Notes under the pieces: generated by a model
Told to the model about the DNA's origin: nothing
Database searches by the model: none
Seen by the model: only the letters and a program-made list of their open reading frames with translations
Assembly (NCBI GenBank): GCA_947383215.1
Contig: CANDCP010000017.1
Location: 1 to 54,301 of the forward strand
Direction of reading: 5' to 3'
DNA length: 54,301 nucleotides
Source: an uncultured Roseburia sp.
GTDB lineage: Bacteria > Bacillota > Clostridia > Lachnospirales > Lachnospiraceae
Position numbers and translations under genes: made by a program
Shown here: positions 1 to 8,205 of the stretch, one piece after another
Position numbering within the stretch: the stretch's first letter is position 1
How the letters are laid out: each line of letters begins with the position of its first letter

Positions 1-57
1 TCATCTTTGATGACCCACAGTGTGTGGAAAAAGGGTCTGCTTTGCGGACCCTTTTTT
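1..57 (+). ncRNA. Probable 3' end of the tracrRNA, cut by the window edge
   Basis: Three hairpins follow one another and end in a T-run: TCATC/GATGA (1-13), CCACA/TGTGG (15-27) and GGGTCTGC/GCGGACCC (33-51), then six T at 52-57. Serial short hairpins ending in an intrinsic terminator, placed just upstream of cas9, are the usual 3' part of a type II-A tracrRNA, which base-pairs with the crRNA repeat and is bound by Cas9. The anti-repeat that would prove this must lie left of base 1. No full anti-repeat was found elsewhere in the window. The alternative is simply the terminator of an upstream gene. Confidence 0.5.
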
Positions 58-59
58 AT

Positions 60-161
60 ATCATAGGAAAGATTTTTATATGAAAATGTGAAGCTGTACT
101 GATTTCCTATGATATAAAAAGCCCTCCGGGCAGGAGCGCACTGCGGCGGAGAGGAAAAGAG
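60..161. repeat. Structured direct repeat, copy A
   Basis: This roughly 100-bp unit is repeated at 218-320. It opens with an 11-bp inverted repeat (ATCATAGGAAA ... TTTCCTATGAT) enclosing about 35 bases, followed by a GCCC/GGGC mini-hairpin and a GC-rich block. After copy A the sequence forms further hairpins (GCCAC/GTGGC near 161-174 and AGAATCCG/CGGATTCT near 187-210). No coding potential was seen. The function is unknown; it resembles small palindromic interspersed elements. Confidence 0.7.
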
Positions 162-217
162 CCACAAGAGTGGCCCGCCGCAGGCGTAGAATCCGTCAAA
201 GCCGGATTCTTATATCA

Positions 218-320
218 ATCATAGGAAAGAATTTTTTACATGAAAGTGTTAAGTCATATTGATTTCCTATGATATAAAAAGCCCTTTGGGCGGGAGCGCA
301 CTGCGGCGGGGGGAAAAGAG
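218..320. repeat. Structured direct repeat, copy B, next to cas9
   Basis: This is the second copy of the unit at 60-161. Both arms of the 11-bp palindrome and the GCCC/GGGC hairpin stem are identical, while the interior and the loop bases (TCC versus TTT) differ. It ends about 20 bases before the cas9 ribosome binding site, so any transcript into cas9 carries this hairpin in its leader. No convincing sigma-70 promoter for cas9 was seen between this repeat and the gene. Confidence 0.7.
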
Positions 321-359
321 TTTTTACCCAATTGAAAAATATAGGAGGAGTTGCAAAGG

Positions 360-3300
360 ATGAGAGATTATTTTGTTGGCTTGGACATGGGAACCGGATC
401 GACGGGATGGGCCGTTACCAATGAGGAGTACGAGATTCTTCGGGCGCACGGCAAGGCGCTTTGGGGCGTGCGTTTATTTGAGAGCGCGAACACGGCCGAG
501 GAGCGGAGGGTATTTCGCACGGCAAGGAGAAGACTTGCGCGCAGGAACTGGAGAATTGAGATTCTGCAGGAAATTTTTGCAGAGGAGATTCACAAAGCGG
601 ACGACGGATTTTATCTGCGGATGAAAGAGAGCAGATATGTTCCGGAGGATAAGAGAGATTCTTTGGGGAAATGCCCGAGTCTTCCTTATGCGTTGTTTGT
701 CGATTCGGATTATACCGACAAGGACTATCACGGGCAGTTTCCGACGATTTACCATTTGAGAAAATATCTTATGGAGACGCGGGAGACGCCGGATATTCGT
801 CTGGTTTATCTGGCGCTGCATCATATGATGAAGCACAGGGGACATTTTTTGTTTTCAGGCAATATAGAAAGCATAAAGAAGTTTGAGAGCACGTTTGGAC
901 AGTTTTTAGACAGGCTGGAAGAGGAGGAGTTAGAGTTTCATCTCATTGCCGAGGCGAGAGAAAATTTCGGGGGGATCGAAGCGATTTTAAAAGACAGTGC
1001 GCTTACAAGATCGGCGAAGAAAACGCGGTTGGTAAAATTATTGGGCGCGGGTACATCCTGTGAAAAAGCCGTTTTAAGCCTGATTGTCGGCGGAACCGCG
1101 AAGTTGAGCGATATTTTTGGAGACGATGAGCTTAATCAGTGCGAGAGGCCGAAGATTTGCTTTGCCGACAGCGCGTATGAGGATTATGCGGACAGTGTTG
1201 CAGGCGAGCTGGGGGAGCGTTTTTTGGTGATCGAGCAGGCGAAAACGATCTATGACTGGGCTGTGCTGGCGGATATATTAGGGGAATATGATTCGCTCTC
1301 AGAGGCCAAGGTGGCAGTTTATGAGAAACATAAAAAAGATTTGGACTGCCTGAAAACATTTGTCAGAGAAAATCTGGGGCCGGATGTTTACAGACGGGTA
1401 TTTGTTATCAGCGATGAAAAACTCGATAACTACGGCGCATACATCGGCATGACGAAAAATAACGGAAAGAAATGCGATTTGGCGGGGAAAAAGTGCGACA
1501 GAGATGCGTTTTATGCATTTTTACGGAAAGAAGTTTTAAATAACGCGCCGGACGGAGAAACGGCCGAATATATAAAGCAGGAGTTGGACAAGGGTACGTT
1601 TCTGCCGAAGCAGGTCACGAAGGAAAACGGAGTTTTGCCTTATCAGGTGCACCTGTTTGAATTAAAACAGATTATAAATAACCTAAAAGACAGGATTTTG
1701 CTGCTGCGTGAAAATGAAGAAAAAATCCTTAAAACGTTTACGTTTCGGATCCCTTATTATGTAGGTCCGCTGAATGGAGTGCGAAGGGGCGGGGATACCA
1801 CCAATTGGGTGAAGCGCAGGACTGACGATAAGATTTATCCGTGGAATTTTTCAGAGGTAGTAAACGAGGAGGAGAGCGCCGAGCGGTTTATCCGGCGAAT
1901 GACGAACAAGTGCACGTATCTTATTCATGAGGATGTGCTTCCGAGATATTCCATGTTGTACAGTAAGTATACGGTGTTAAATGAGTTGAATAACCTCCGG
2001 TTGAACGGCGAGCCGATTGATGTGAGGTTAAAACAGAATATTTATAACGATGTATTTATGCGTTACCGGAAAGTCACGCAAAAGAAGCTGCGGGATTATC
2101 TGGTAAGAGAGGGAATAGCCGATAAGAACGTGGATATCACCGGAATTGACGGGGATTTTAAGGGGACGTTGACCGCGTACCATGATTTTAAGGAAAAACT
2201 GACGGGAGTCGACTTAAGCCAGGAGGAGAAAGAAAATATTATTTTAAATATAACGCTGTTCGGAGATGACAAGAAGCTGCTTTTAAGGCGGCTGAAGGCG
2301 ATGTATCCAAAGCTGTCCGATGGGCAGCAAAAGGCTCTGTGCGGACTTTCGTACAATGGCTGGGGGCGTTTGTCCGAGGCCTTTTTGGAGCGCGTAACGG
2401 CGCCTGCGCCTCAGACTGGCGAGGTCTGGAATATTATGCGCGCGCTGTGGGAGACGAACGACAATCTTATGCAGGTTTTGAGTGAAAAGTACAGATTTGC
2501 AGAGGCCATTGAGGAGGAAAACGGAGCGGATGAGCTCCAGGAGATTTCGTATCAGACGTTAGAGCAGCTTGGTCTTTCTCCGGCGGTGAGACGGCAGATT
2601 TGGCAGACGCTTAAGATTGTAAGGGAAATCTGTAAGGTGCAGGGAGGGCCGCCAAAGCGGATTTTTGTGGAGATGGCGCGCGAGAAGTCGGAGAGTAAGC
2701 GAACCGAGTCGCGAAAGAGCAGGCTGATGGATTTATATAAAAGCTGTAAGGAGGAGGAGCGCGAATGGCTTGAGGAACTAAGTCACATAGACGAGCATTC
2801 GCTGCGGAGCGATAAGCTGTATCTTTATTACACGCAGAAAGGGCGCTGTATGTACTCCGGTGAGCCGATTGCGTTAAGCGAGCTATGGGATAACCGCAAA
2901 TATGACATTGATCATATTTATCCGCAGTCAAAGGTCATGGACGACAGTCTCGACAACAGAGTGTTGGTAAAGAAAACGTATAATGCAAATAAGACGGACA
3001 GATATCCGATTGACGCCGATATCCGAAACAAAATGAAGCCGGTTTGGAAATCTTTGTTAGATGGGAAATTCATTTCCAAAGAAAAATACAACAGACTTAC
3101 GCGGGGAACTGGATTTGAGCCGTCGGAGCTGGCCGGGTTTATTGAACGGCAGCTGGTGGAAACGCGCCAGGGGACGAAAGCCGCAGCGTCAATCTTGAAA
3201 CAGGCATTTCCCGATACGGAGGTTGTCTATGTAAAGGCAAAGGTGGTGTCACAGTTTCGCCAGGAGTTTGGCTTAATAAAGGTGCGTGAGATGAACGATT

Positions 3301-4376
3301 ATCACCATGCGAAGGACGCGTATTTAAATATCGTTGTGGGGAATGTCTATTACACGAAGTTTACAAAGAATGCTGCCTGGTATGTCAGACAAAACCCGGG
3401 GAGAAGCTACAACCTGAAGCGGATGTTTACATCGGAGGACGTTGTAAGAAACGGCGAGGTTGCATGGAAGGCCGGAGAGAGCGGAACGGTCGGCGTTGTA
3501 AAGCGGACGATGGGAAAGAATCATATTTTAGTGACCAGGCGGGCATATCAGGTAAAGGGAGGCCTGTTCGATCAGCAGTTGATGAAAAAAGGAAAAGGGC
3601 AGGTGCCGGTTAAAAGCAGCGATGAGCGCTTGCTTAGCATTGAGAAATACGGGGGATATAATAAAGCCGCCGGGACATATTTTATGCTTGTAGAGTCGGA
3701 AGACAAGAAAGGTAATGCGATAAGGACGATAGAGTATGTTCCGCTGTATCTGCATAAGCAGATAGAGGCGGGTGAGGATCAGGCTTTGCGCTATCTGACA
3801 AAGGAGCGGGCATTAAAAAATCCACAAATATTAATTCCGAGGATAAAAATAGACACGCTGTTTAAAGTGGACGGTTTTTATATGTGGTTGTCAGGGAGAA
3901 CCGGTAAGCAGTTATTGTTTAAGGGAGCCAATCAGTTGGTTCTCTCCGCCCGGGATGCAAAGACATTAAAGAAGATTGTAAAATATGTACAGCGCAGAAA
4001 AGAAAATCCAAAACTTACGATTGGGAATCAGGATGAGATACATACGGAAGATTTGCTCTGTCTGTATGACGCGTTTTTGGATAAAATAAAATATACGGTG
4101 TATCATTCCAGGTTGAGCGCGCAGGAGAAGACATTGACCGAAAAGAGGGAGGTATTTCTGGAGCTGAACAAGGAGGAGCAGTGTTTGGTACTCTTTGAGA
4201 TATTACATATGTTCCAGTGTCAGAGCGGCTCTGCCAATTTAAAGCTGATTGGCGGACCGGGAAATGCAGGAATTTTATTGTTGAATAGTAATATTACAAA
4301 GTGTAATCAGATTTCTATCATTAATCAATCTCCGACGGGCATTTATGAGACAGAGATTGATTTGAAAAAGCTATGA
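360..4376 (+). CDS. cas9: Type II-A CRISPR effector nuclease Cas9
   Basis: Cas9 is the RNA-guided endonuclease that cuts both DNA strands at sites matching the crRNA. The protein has 1338 residues, close to the 1368 of the Streptococcus pyogenes enzyme. All catalytic positions are present: Asp9 (FVGLDMGTGS, RuvC-I), an Arg-rich bridge helix at about 50-75, Glu771 (FVEMAREKS, RuvC-II), the HNH residues Asp851, His852 and Asn875 (DIDHIYPQS ... NANK), and His983 and Asp986 in HHAKDAYLN (RuvC-III). The last 250 or so residues would be the PAM-interacting region. ATG 360 is chosen because AGGAGG at 343-348 is 11 bases upstream; a TTG at 351 is too close to it. The gene overlaps cas1 by 4 bases. 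The nuclease appears intact. Confidence 0.98.
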   Translation: MRDYFVGLDMGTGSTGWAVTNEEYEILRAHGKALWGVRLFESANTAEERRVFRTARRRLARRNWRIEILQEIFAEEIHKADDGFYLRMKESRYVPEDKRDSLGKCPSLPYALFVDSDYTDKDYHGQFPTIYHLRKYLMETRETPDIRLVYLALHHMMKHRGHFLFSGNIESIKKFESTFGQFLDRLEEEELEFHLIAEARENFGGIEAILKDSALTRSAKKTRLVKLLGAGTSCEKAVLSLIVGGTAKLSDIFGDDELNQCERPKICFADSAYEDYADSVAGELGERFLVIEQAKTIYDWAVLADILGEYDSLSEAKVAVYEKHKKDLDCLKTFVRENLGPDVYRRVFVISDEKLDNYGAYIGMTKNNGKKCDLAGKKCDRDAFYAFLRKEVLNNAPDGETAEYIKQELDKGTFLPKQVTKENGVLPYQVHLFELKQIINNLKDRILLLRENEEKILKTFTFRIPYYVGPLNGVRRGGDTTNWVKRRTDDKIYPWNFSEVVNEEESAERFIRRMTNKCTYLIHEDVLPRYSMLYSKYTVLNELNNLRLNGEPIDVRLKQNIYNDVFMRYRKVTQKKLRDYLVREGIADKNVDITGIDGDFKGTLTAYHDFKEKLTGVDLSQEEKENIILNITLFGDDKKLLLRRLKAMYPKLSDGQQKALCGLSYNGWGRLSEAFLERVTAPAPQTGEVWNIMRALWETNDNLMQVLSEKYRFAEAIEEENGADELQEISYQTLEQLGLSPAVRRQIWQTLKIVREICKVQGGPPKRIFVEMAREKSESKRTESRKSRLMDLYKSCKEEEREWLEELSHIDEHSLRSDKLYLYYTQKGRCMYSGEPIALSELWDNRKYDIDHIYPQSKVMDDSLDNRVLVKKTYNANKTDRYPIDADIRNKMKPVWKSLLDGKFISKEKYNRLTRGTGFEPSELAGFIERQLVETRQGTKAAASILKQAFPDTEVVYVKAKVVSQFRQEFGLIKVREMNDYHHAKDAYLNIVVGNVYYTKFTKNAAWYVRQNPGRSYNLKRMFTSEDVVRNGEVAWKAGESGTVGVVKRTMGKNHILVTRRAYQVKGGLFDQQLMKKGKGQVPVKSSDERLLSIEKYGGYNKAAGTYFMLVESEDKKGNAIRTIEYVPLYLHKQIEAGEDQALRYLTKERALKNPQILIPRIKIDTLFKVDGFYMWLSGRTGKQLLFKGANQLVLSARDAKTLKKIVKYVQRRKENPKLTIGNQDEIHTEDLLCLYDAFLDKIKYTVYHSRLSAQEKTLTEKREVFLELNKEEQCLVLFEILHMFQCQSGSANLKLIGGPGNAGILLLNSNITKCNQISIINQSPTGIYETEIDLKKL

Positions 4377-5245
4377 GCTGGAGGACTGTCGTTATTTCCA
4401 GGCGAGCCAAGCTCGACTATCAGATGGGATATATGGTGGTCCGCGGCGAGGAGATAACGAAGATACATCTCGGAGAAATTTCTACCGTTTTAATTGAGAC
4501 GACGGCGGTTTCCGTTACCGTAAGCCTTCTTTCGGAGTTATCAAAAAAGAAGATAAAAGTGATTTTTTGTGACGACAAGCGAAATCCGTCGTCGGAGCTT
4601 ATCAGCTATTACGGCAGCCATGATACGAGTAATAAGGTTCGAAAGCAGATTCAGTGGAACCAAGATACGAAGGAGGCTGTCTGGACAGAGATTGTGACGG
4701 AGAAGATACGGAAACAAAAAGAACTGTTGGAATATTTGGGGAAGGAGGAATCGGAACTATTAAATTCATACTTAAAAGAAATTGCATGGAATGATGGGAC
4801 AAACCGTGAGGGGCATGCGGCGAAAGTGTATTTTAACGCGTTGTTTGGAATGGATTTTACGCGGACGGCGGATAATTTTGTAAACGCTGCGTTGAATTAC
4901 GGGTATTCGATTATTTTATCTTCTTTTACGCGTGAAATTGTGGCAAGCGGGTATATTACGCAGCTCGGCTTGTTTCACGACAATATGTTTAATCATTTTA
5001 ATTTTGCGTCAGATTTGATGGAACCATTTCGGATTTTAGTTGATAAGGAAGTGGCGGAAATGAAGCCGCAGCAGTTTGCACATGAGGAGAAAATGCGGAT
5101 GGTAAATATTTTAAATCAGGAAATACGACTGGACGGAAGAGTGCAGTACGTCAACAACGCGATTAAAATATATTGTAAAAGCGTGTTTGACGCGCTAAAT
5201 GAAAACGATAGTTCTTTGATTCGATTTTATAAAATTGAGTTATAG
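4373..5245 (+). CDS. cas1: CRISPR integrase Cas1
   Basis: Cas1 is the catalytic subunit of the Cas1-Cas2 integrase that inserts new spacers at the leader end of the array. The 290-residue protein carries the expected metal-binding residues: Glu146 in REGHAAKVYF, His202 in GLFHDNMFNH and Glu217 in SDLMEPFR. Its length and motif spacing match type II Cas1. The start ATG lies in the ATGA overlap with the cas9 stop, so the two are translationally coupled. The gene sits second in a cas9-cas1-cas2-csn2 operon. Confidence 0.97.
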   Translation: MSWRTVVISRRAKLDYQMGYMVVRGEEITKIHLGEISTVLIETTAVSVTVSLLSELSKKKIKVIFCDDKRNPSSELISYYGSHDTSNKVRKQIQWNQDTKEAVWTEIVTEKIRKQKELLEYLGKEESELLNSYLKEIAWNDGTNREGHAAKVYFNALFGMDFTRTADNFVNAALNYGYSIILSSFTREIVASGYITQLGLFHDNMFNHFNFASDLMEPFRILVDKEVAEMKPQQFAHEEKMRMVNILNQEIRLDGRVQYVNNAIKIYCKSVFDALNENDSSLIRFYKIEL

Positions 5246-5249
5246 ATTT

Positions 5250-5555
5250 ATGAGAGTATTTGTGTTTTTTGATCTGCCGGTTCTGACCACGGAGCAGAGA
5301 AGAGCCTATGTGAAATTTCGAAAGTTTTTGTTAAAAAGCGGATTTATGATGATGCAGGAATCTGTCTACTGTAAGCTCGCATTAAACGGGACGGCTGTGC
5401 AGGCGATTGTTGAAAATGTACATAAGAACAGTCCGAAGGAAGGATTGATACAATTGTTGTCCGTTACGGAAAAGCAGTATGCCAAAATGGATTTGATTGT
5501 TGGCGAGGTAAGGAGCGAGGTGCTTGACAGTGACGAAAGGCTGGTGGTTTTATGA
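5250..5555 (+). CDS. cas2: CRISPR-associated protein Cas2
   Basis: Cas2 is the small ferredoxin-fold partner that bridges two Cas1 dimers during spacer integration. From ATG 5250 the protein has 101 residues and begins MRVFVFFDLPV, with the conserved Asp8 after the first beta strand. An in-frame TTG at 5235 would overlap cas1 and is less likely. The start lies 4 bases past the cas1 stop, and the stop overlaps the csn2 start by 4 bases, so expression is coupled. Confidence 0.96.
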   Translation: MRVFVFFDLPVLTTEQRRAYVKFRKFLLKSGFMMMQESVYCKLALNGTAVQAIVENVHKNSPKEGLIQLLSVTEKQYAKMDLIVGEVRSEVLDSDERLVVL

Positions 5556-6223
5556 AGCTGGTACATCCGGATATGGAGATGCAAATTCAATTTGATGTTT
5601 TGAGTGGATGCGAGTGGATCATAGAACCGCCGGAATCGTTTGCAAGATATGTGGAAGAACTTTATGCGCAGTCGGAGGGGGCGGAAGGAAGATTTGTGCT
5701 GTCGGAATCAGACAGAGAGTTGGCTGTCTCAAAATCTGCGGAAGTGATTATAAATCCGTTTTCAGTTAATATCAATGATAAAAAAGTGATAAACAAGTTG
5801 TATGCCGAATTATCTGAGACGGCTTATGGGGAAGAAATGTTTCTAAAAACGCAGGAGTTGACAGCGTATTTGCAGAATTATTTTTTACATTTAGAGCATT
5901 TGCAGGTTCATATGCTGGAGGCCGATTTGGAAATTGACATGACAGCATTATTTAAAGCGATGGGTGTAAGACTTTGTAATTTTGCGGATGATTTTTTTGA
6001 AAATCTAAATCAATATGTAAAAATTTTGGCGGAATTAATGCGCAAAAAATTAATTGTATTTGTAAATGCCGGAAGCTACCTTTCAGAAGTGCAGATAGAA
6101 CAGTTGTTAGAGACGGCCTCGTACCATGAAATCGCAGTATTGTTTATGGAAAGCAGGCAAAAAAGCTTTTCAAATAAGGTGAGACAATATATAATTGATA
6201 GTGACTATTGTGAAATATTCTAG
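5552..6223 (+). CDS. csn2: Type II-A adaptation protein Csn2
   Basis: Csn2 is a ring-forming, DNA-end-binding protein needed for spacer acquisition in type II-A systems, and its presence sets the subtype. The protein has 223 residues, about the length of the S. pyogenes protein, and shows the family pattern of an N-terminal beta-rich part (EWIIEPPESFARYVEEL) and a C-terminal alpha/beta part (LIVFVNAGSYLSEVQIEQLL ... IAVLFMES). The ATG overlaps the cas2 stop. The TAG stop at 6221-6223 is also the first three bases of the inverted-repeat element that follows, so the present C-terminus (SDYCEIF) may have been set by that insertion. Confidence 0.92.
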   Translation: MKLVHPDMEMQIQFDVLSGCEWIIEPPESFARYVEELYAQSEGAEGRFVLSESDRELAVSKSAEVIINPFSVNINDKKVINKLYAELSETAYGEEMFLKTQELTAYLQNYFLHLEHLQVHMLEADLEIDMTALFKAMGVRLCNFADDFFENLNQYVKILAELMRKKLIVFVNAGSYLSEVQIEQLLETASYHEIAVLFMESRQKSFSNKVRQYIIDSDYCEIF

Positions 6224-6384
6224 TACAACGGAAGTTAAATTTTGAATGGTTTGGCGCTGAATATTTTTTGAGAGTGCCGTTTCACAAACGCAGGCGCGGC
6301 GGTACCTACGTCGAGGTTTCGGGAGCAGTTCTATCGGGAAAATAGGCAGGTTAAATTGCCAATTATTTAATATTCGTTGTACTA
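6221..6384. mobile_element. MITE-like element between csn2 and the CRISPR leader
   Basis: The ends are inverted repeats: TAGTACAACG at 6221-6230 and its exact complement CGTTGTACTA at 6375-6384. Similarity extends to 17 of 20 bases (arms continue ...TTAAAT on both sides). The 164-bp length and lack of a reading frame fit a miniature inverted-repeat element or an internally deleted insertion sequence. No clear target-site duplication is visible. The left end provides the csn2 stop codon. The insertion leaves only 61 bases between element and first repeat, so it may have displaced or replaced the array promoter. Confidence 0.6.
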
Positions 6385-6445
6385 GGCAGTAGCGTTTGAA
6401 TACCACATTTTATGCAGATGATGGCATTTCATTTTTGAATTTGAG
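6385..6445 (+). promoter_or_regulatory. CRISPR leader with ATTTGAG anchor and inverted partial repeat
   Basis: The last seven bases before the first repeat are ATTTGAG (6439-6445), the leader-anchoring motif recognised by the Cas1-Cas2 machinery in many type II-A systems. This fixes the leader end and the direction of array transcription (plus). At 6394-6415 the sequence GTTTGAATACCACATTTT is almost the reverse complement of the 3' part of the repeat, lacking two bases, so the leader transcript could pair with a repeat. No strong sigma-70 promoter was identified here. Confidence 0.65.
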
Positions 6446-7905
6446 GTTTGAGAATGATGTAAAAATGTATGGTATTCAAACAATACGTTGGTAAGGGGTA
6501 CGGCACTTACTGTTTGAGAATGATGTAAAAATGTATGGTATTCAAACGTAAGGAATTAGTAACAGGATATCCAAATGGTTTGAGAATGATGTAAAAATGT
6601 ATGGTATTCAAACGGCGTACTATTTCCGAAATACATATCCGCAGTTTGAGAATGATGTAAAAATGTATGGTATTCAAACACACCCACCACAAGAAAAAGC
6701 GGATCCGCAGTTTGAGAATGATGTAAAAATGTATGGTATTCAAACGGTTCCTGGCGTTCAACGGCGTCCATTCCGGTTTGAGAATGATGTAAAAATGTAT
6801 GGTATTCAAACGGAAACGTCTGGAAATGGGGTTCCGGTATGGTTTGAGAATGATGTAAAAATGTATGGTATTCAAACGTTGCAAATGTGTTGCGATTAGT
6901 CAAATTTGTTTGAGAATGATGTAAAAATGTATGGTATTCAAACAAGAAAGAAGGTTCTGACGGCCAGGAACCGTTTGAGAATGATGTAAAAATGTATGGT
7001 ATTCAAACTTTGATCGGCTCGGTTGTAACCATGAGCCGTTTGAGAATGATGTAAAAATGTATGGTATTCAAACCAAAGAGGCAGCTATCGCAGCAGACCA
7101 GCAGTTTGAGAATGATGTAAAAATGTATGGTATTCAAACTTTATACTTATATGTTTCGCTTGTGTTCTGGTTTGAGAATGATGTAAAAATGTATGGTATT
7201 CAAACTGCGTCTTTCGCATATAAGGCGTGCAAATAGTTTGAGAATGATGTAAAAATGTATGGTATTCAAACCCGGATTTCAGGGTTTTTTTGCCATTTTG
7301 TGTTTGAGAATGATGTAAAAATGTATGGTATTCAAACAAAAAGGAGGATAAAAAATGAATTTGGTTGGTTTGAGAATGATGTAAAAATGTATGGTATTCA
7401 AACTGTTCCAATTTCAACCGCTTGTCCTCTCTAGTTTGAGAATGATGTAAAAATGTATGGTATTCAAACGAGGTTGTTGTTGAGGAGGCCGAGTTTGCAG
7501 TTTGAGAATGATGTAAAAATGTATGGTATTCAAACTGTTTACTCGTTTTGGGTATCTCCGCTTATGTTTGAGAATGATGTAAAAATGTATGGTATTCAAA
7601 CATAACTCACCTTTGCACCCTTCGTTTATTCGTTTGAGAATGATGTAAAAATGTATGGTATTCAAACTGGTCAGCCGCTTATTGGGTCGAGGAAATGGTT
7701 TGAGAATGATGTAAAAATGTATGGTATTCAAACGAGAATGAGCCGTTTATGATTGGAAGATAGTTTGAGAATGATGTAAAAATGTATGGTATTCAAACGC
7801 AGGAGGGCTTTTTTATTTGTGATATATAGTTTGAGAATGATGTAAAAATGTATGGTATTCAAACTTGATTGATACCAGATAAGGATAATTTTTGTGTCAA
7901 GCATA

Positions 7906-7934
7906 TTGAAAAAGATTTCTGCATATGCTATAAT
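7906..7934 (+). promoter_or_regulatory. Promoter of antitoxin RNA 1
   Basis: TTGAAA (7906-7911) and TATAAT (7929-7934) are separated by exactly 17 bases, and a TGC before the -10 box makes it an extended -10. This is the strongest consensus promoter in the array. The same 29 bases occur unchanged in the second unit at 8525-8553, although flanking sequence has diverged. The expected start is near 7941. Confidence 0.85.
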
Positions 7935-7940
7935 GCCAAT

Positions 7941-8025
7941 AGGCAAAAGATGTAAGAAGTCAACCAACATTGACAAAGAAACGAATCCCTCGACCGTACT
8001 GCAATACAGTCGAGGGATTCTTCTT
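7941..8025 (+). ncRNA. Antisense antitoxin RNA 1 (par RNA II-like)
   Basis: This predicted RNA of about 80-85 nucleotides begins downstream of the promoter at 7906-7934 and ends in the terminator at 7983-8020. Bases 7945-7958 (AAAAGATGTAAGAA), then CCAAC and TTGACA, are repeated in the same order at 8134-8162, which is the translation start region of the toxin on the other strand. The RNA is therefore complementary to the toxin mRNA over 14 + 5 + 6 bases, including the toxin start codon. It also overlaps the toxin mRNA at the shared terminator. In the Enterococcus par system, RNA II blocks translation of the Fst toxin by the same dispersed pairing. Role here is inferred from that layout. Confidence 0.7.
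7983..8020. terminator. Bidirectional intrinsic terminator shared by toxin 1 and antitoxin 1
   Basis: GAATCCCTCGACCGTA (7983-7998) pairs with TACAGTCGAGGGATTC (8005-8020) over 16 positions (one G-U) around a 6-base loop. T-rich sequence follows on both strands. It would end the antitoxin RNA and the convergent toxin mRNA, and should also stop part of the pre-crRNA transcription coming from the leader. Confidence 0.85.
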
Positions 8026-8055
8026 TACTTTTATAGTGGCAAAGAACCCACTAGG

Positions 8056-8154
8056 CTAGTTGTTGCCCTTGTCGTTACCGTCTAACCATTTGATGATGTA
8101 GTGGCAAGCCACACCGCCCAGAACGGCAACTAAAAAAGATGTAAGAAATTCCAA
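8056..8154 (-). CDS. Small hydrophobic type I toxin candidate (Fst-like), unit 1
   Basis: This 32-codon gene starts at TTG 8154. A strong GGAGGAGG site lies in the complement of 8161-8171, about 8 bases upstream. The peptide begins EFLTSFLVAV, has one membrane-spanning stretch of about 20 residues (to HYII) and ends in the charged tail KWLDGNDKGNN. A short N-terminus, single transmembrane helix and WLD-plus-charged-tail ending are typical of Fst-like and related small membrane toxins of Firmicutes; these damage the membrane when overproduced. Its mRNA would run from about 8193 to the shared terminator, roughly 210 bases. Toxicity is inferred, and the TTG start is chosen on the ribosome site and on alignment with ATG in the second copy. 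Confidence 0.7.
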   Translation of the reverse strand: MEFLTSFLVAVLGGVACHYIIKWLDGNDKGNN

Positions 8155-8199
8155 CTTTGACACCTCCTCCCTGTTGTGGGTATCGGTGAGCAACAAAAA

Positions 8200-8205
8200 A
8201 TTATA
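8200..8205 (-). promoter_or_regulatory. -10 box of the toxin 1 promoter
   Basis: On the minus strand TGTTATAAT is an extended -10 element, with transcription expected to start near 8193, about 40 bases before the toxin start codon. The -35 box is weak. The same element is conserved in unit 2 (8815-8820). Confidence 0.65.

Noticed and set aside
6394-6445. Complete tracrRNA in the leader
   Set aside because: Only the distal part of the repeat is matched, and no nexus or terminator follows before the array begins.
6507-7976. Minus- and plus-strand frames with repeated FEYHTFLHHSQT or LNTIHFYIILK segments
   Set aside because: They are translations of the 36-bp CRISPR repeat, whose period with the spacer is often a multiple of three.
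7894-8085. Plus-strand frame of about 63 codons across antitoxin 1, with a similar frame in unit 2 (8513-8701)
   Set aside because: Differences between the copies are mostly amino-acid changing, there is no ribosome site, and the frame runs through the terminator hairpin; similarity comes from the RNA and the antisense toxin gene.
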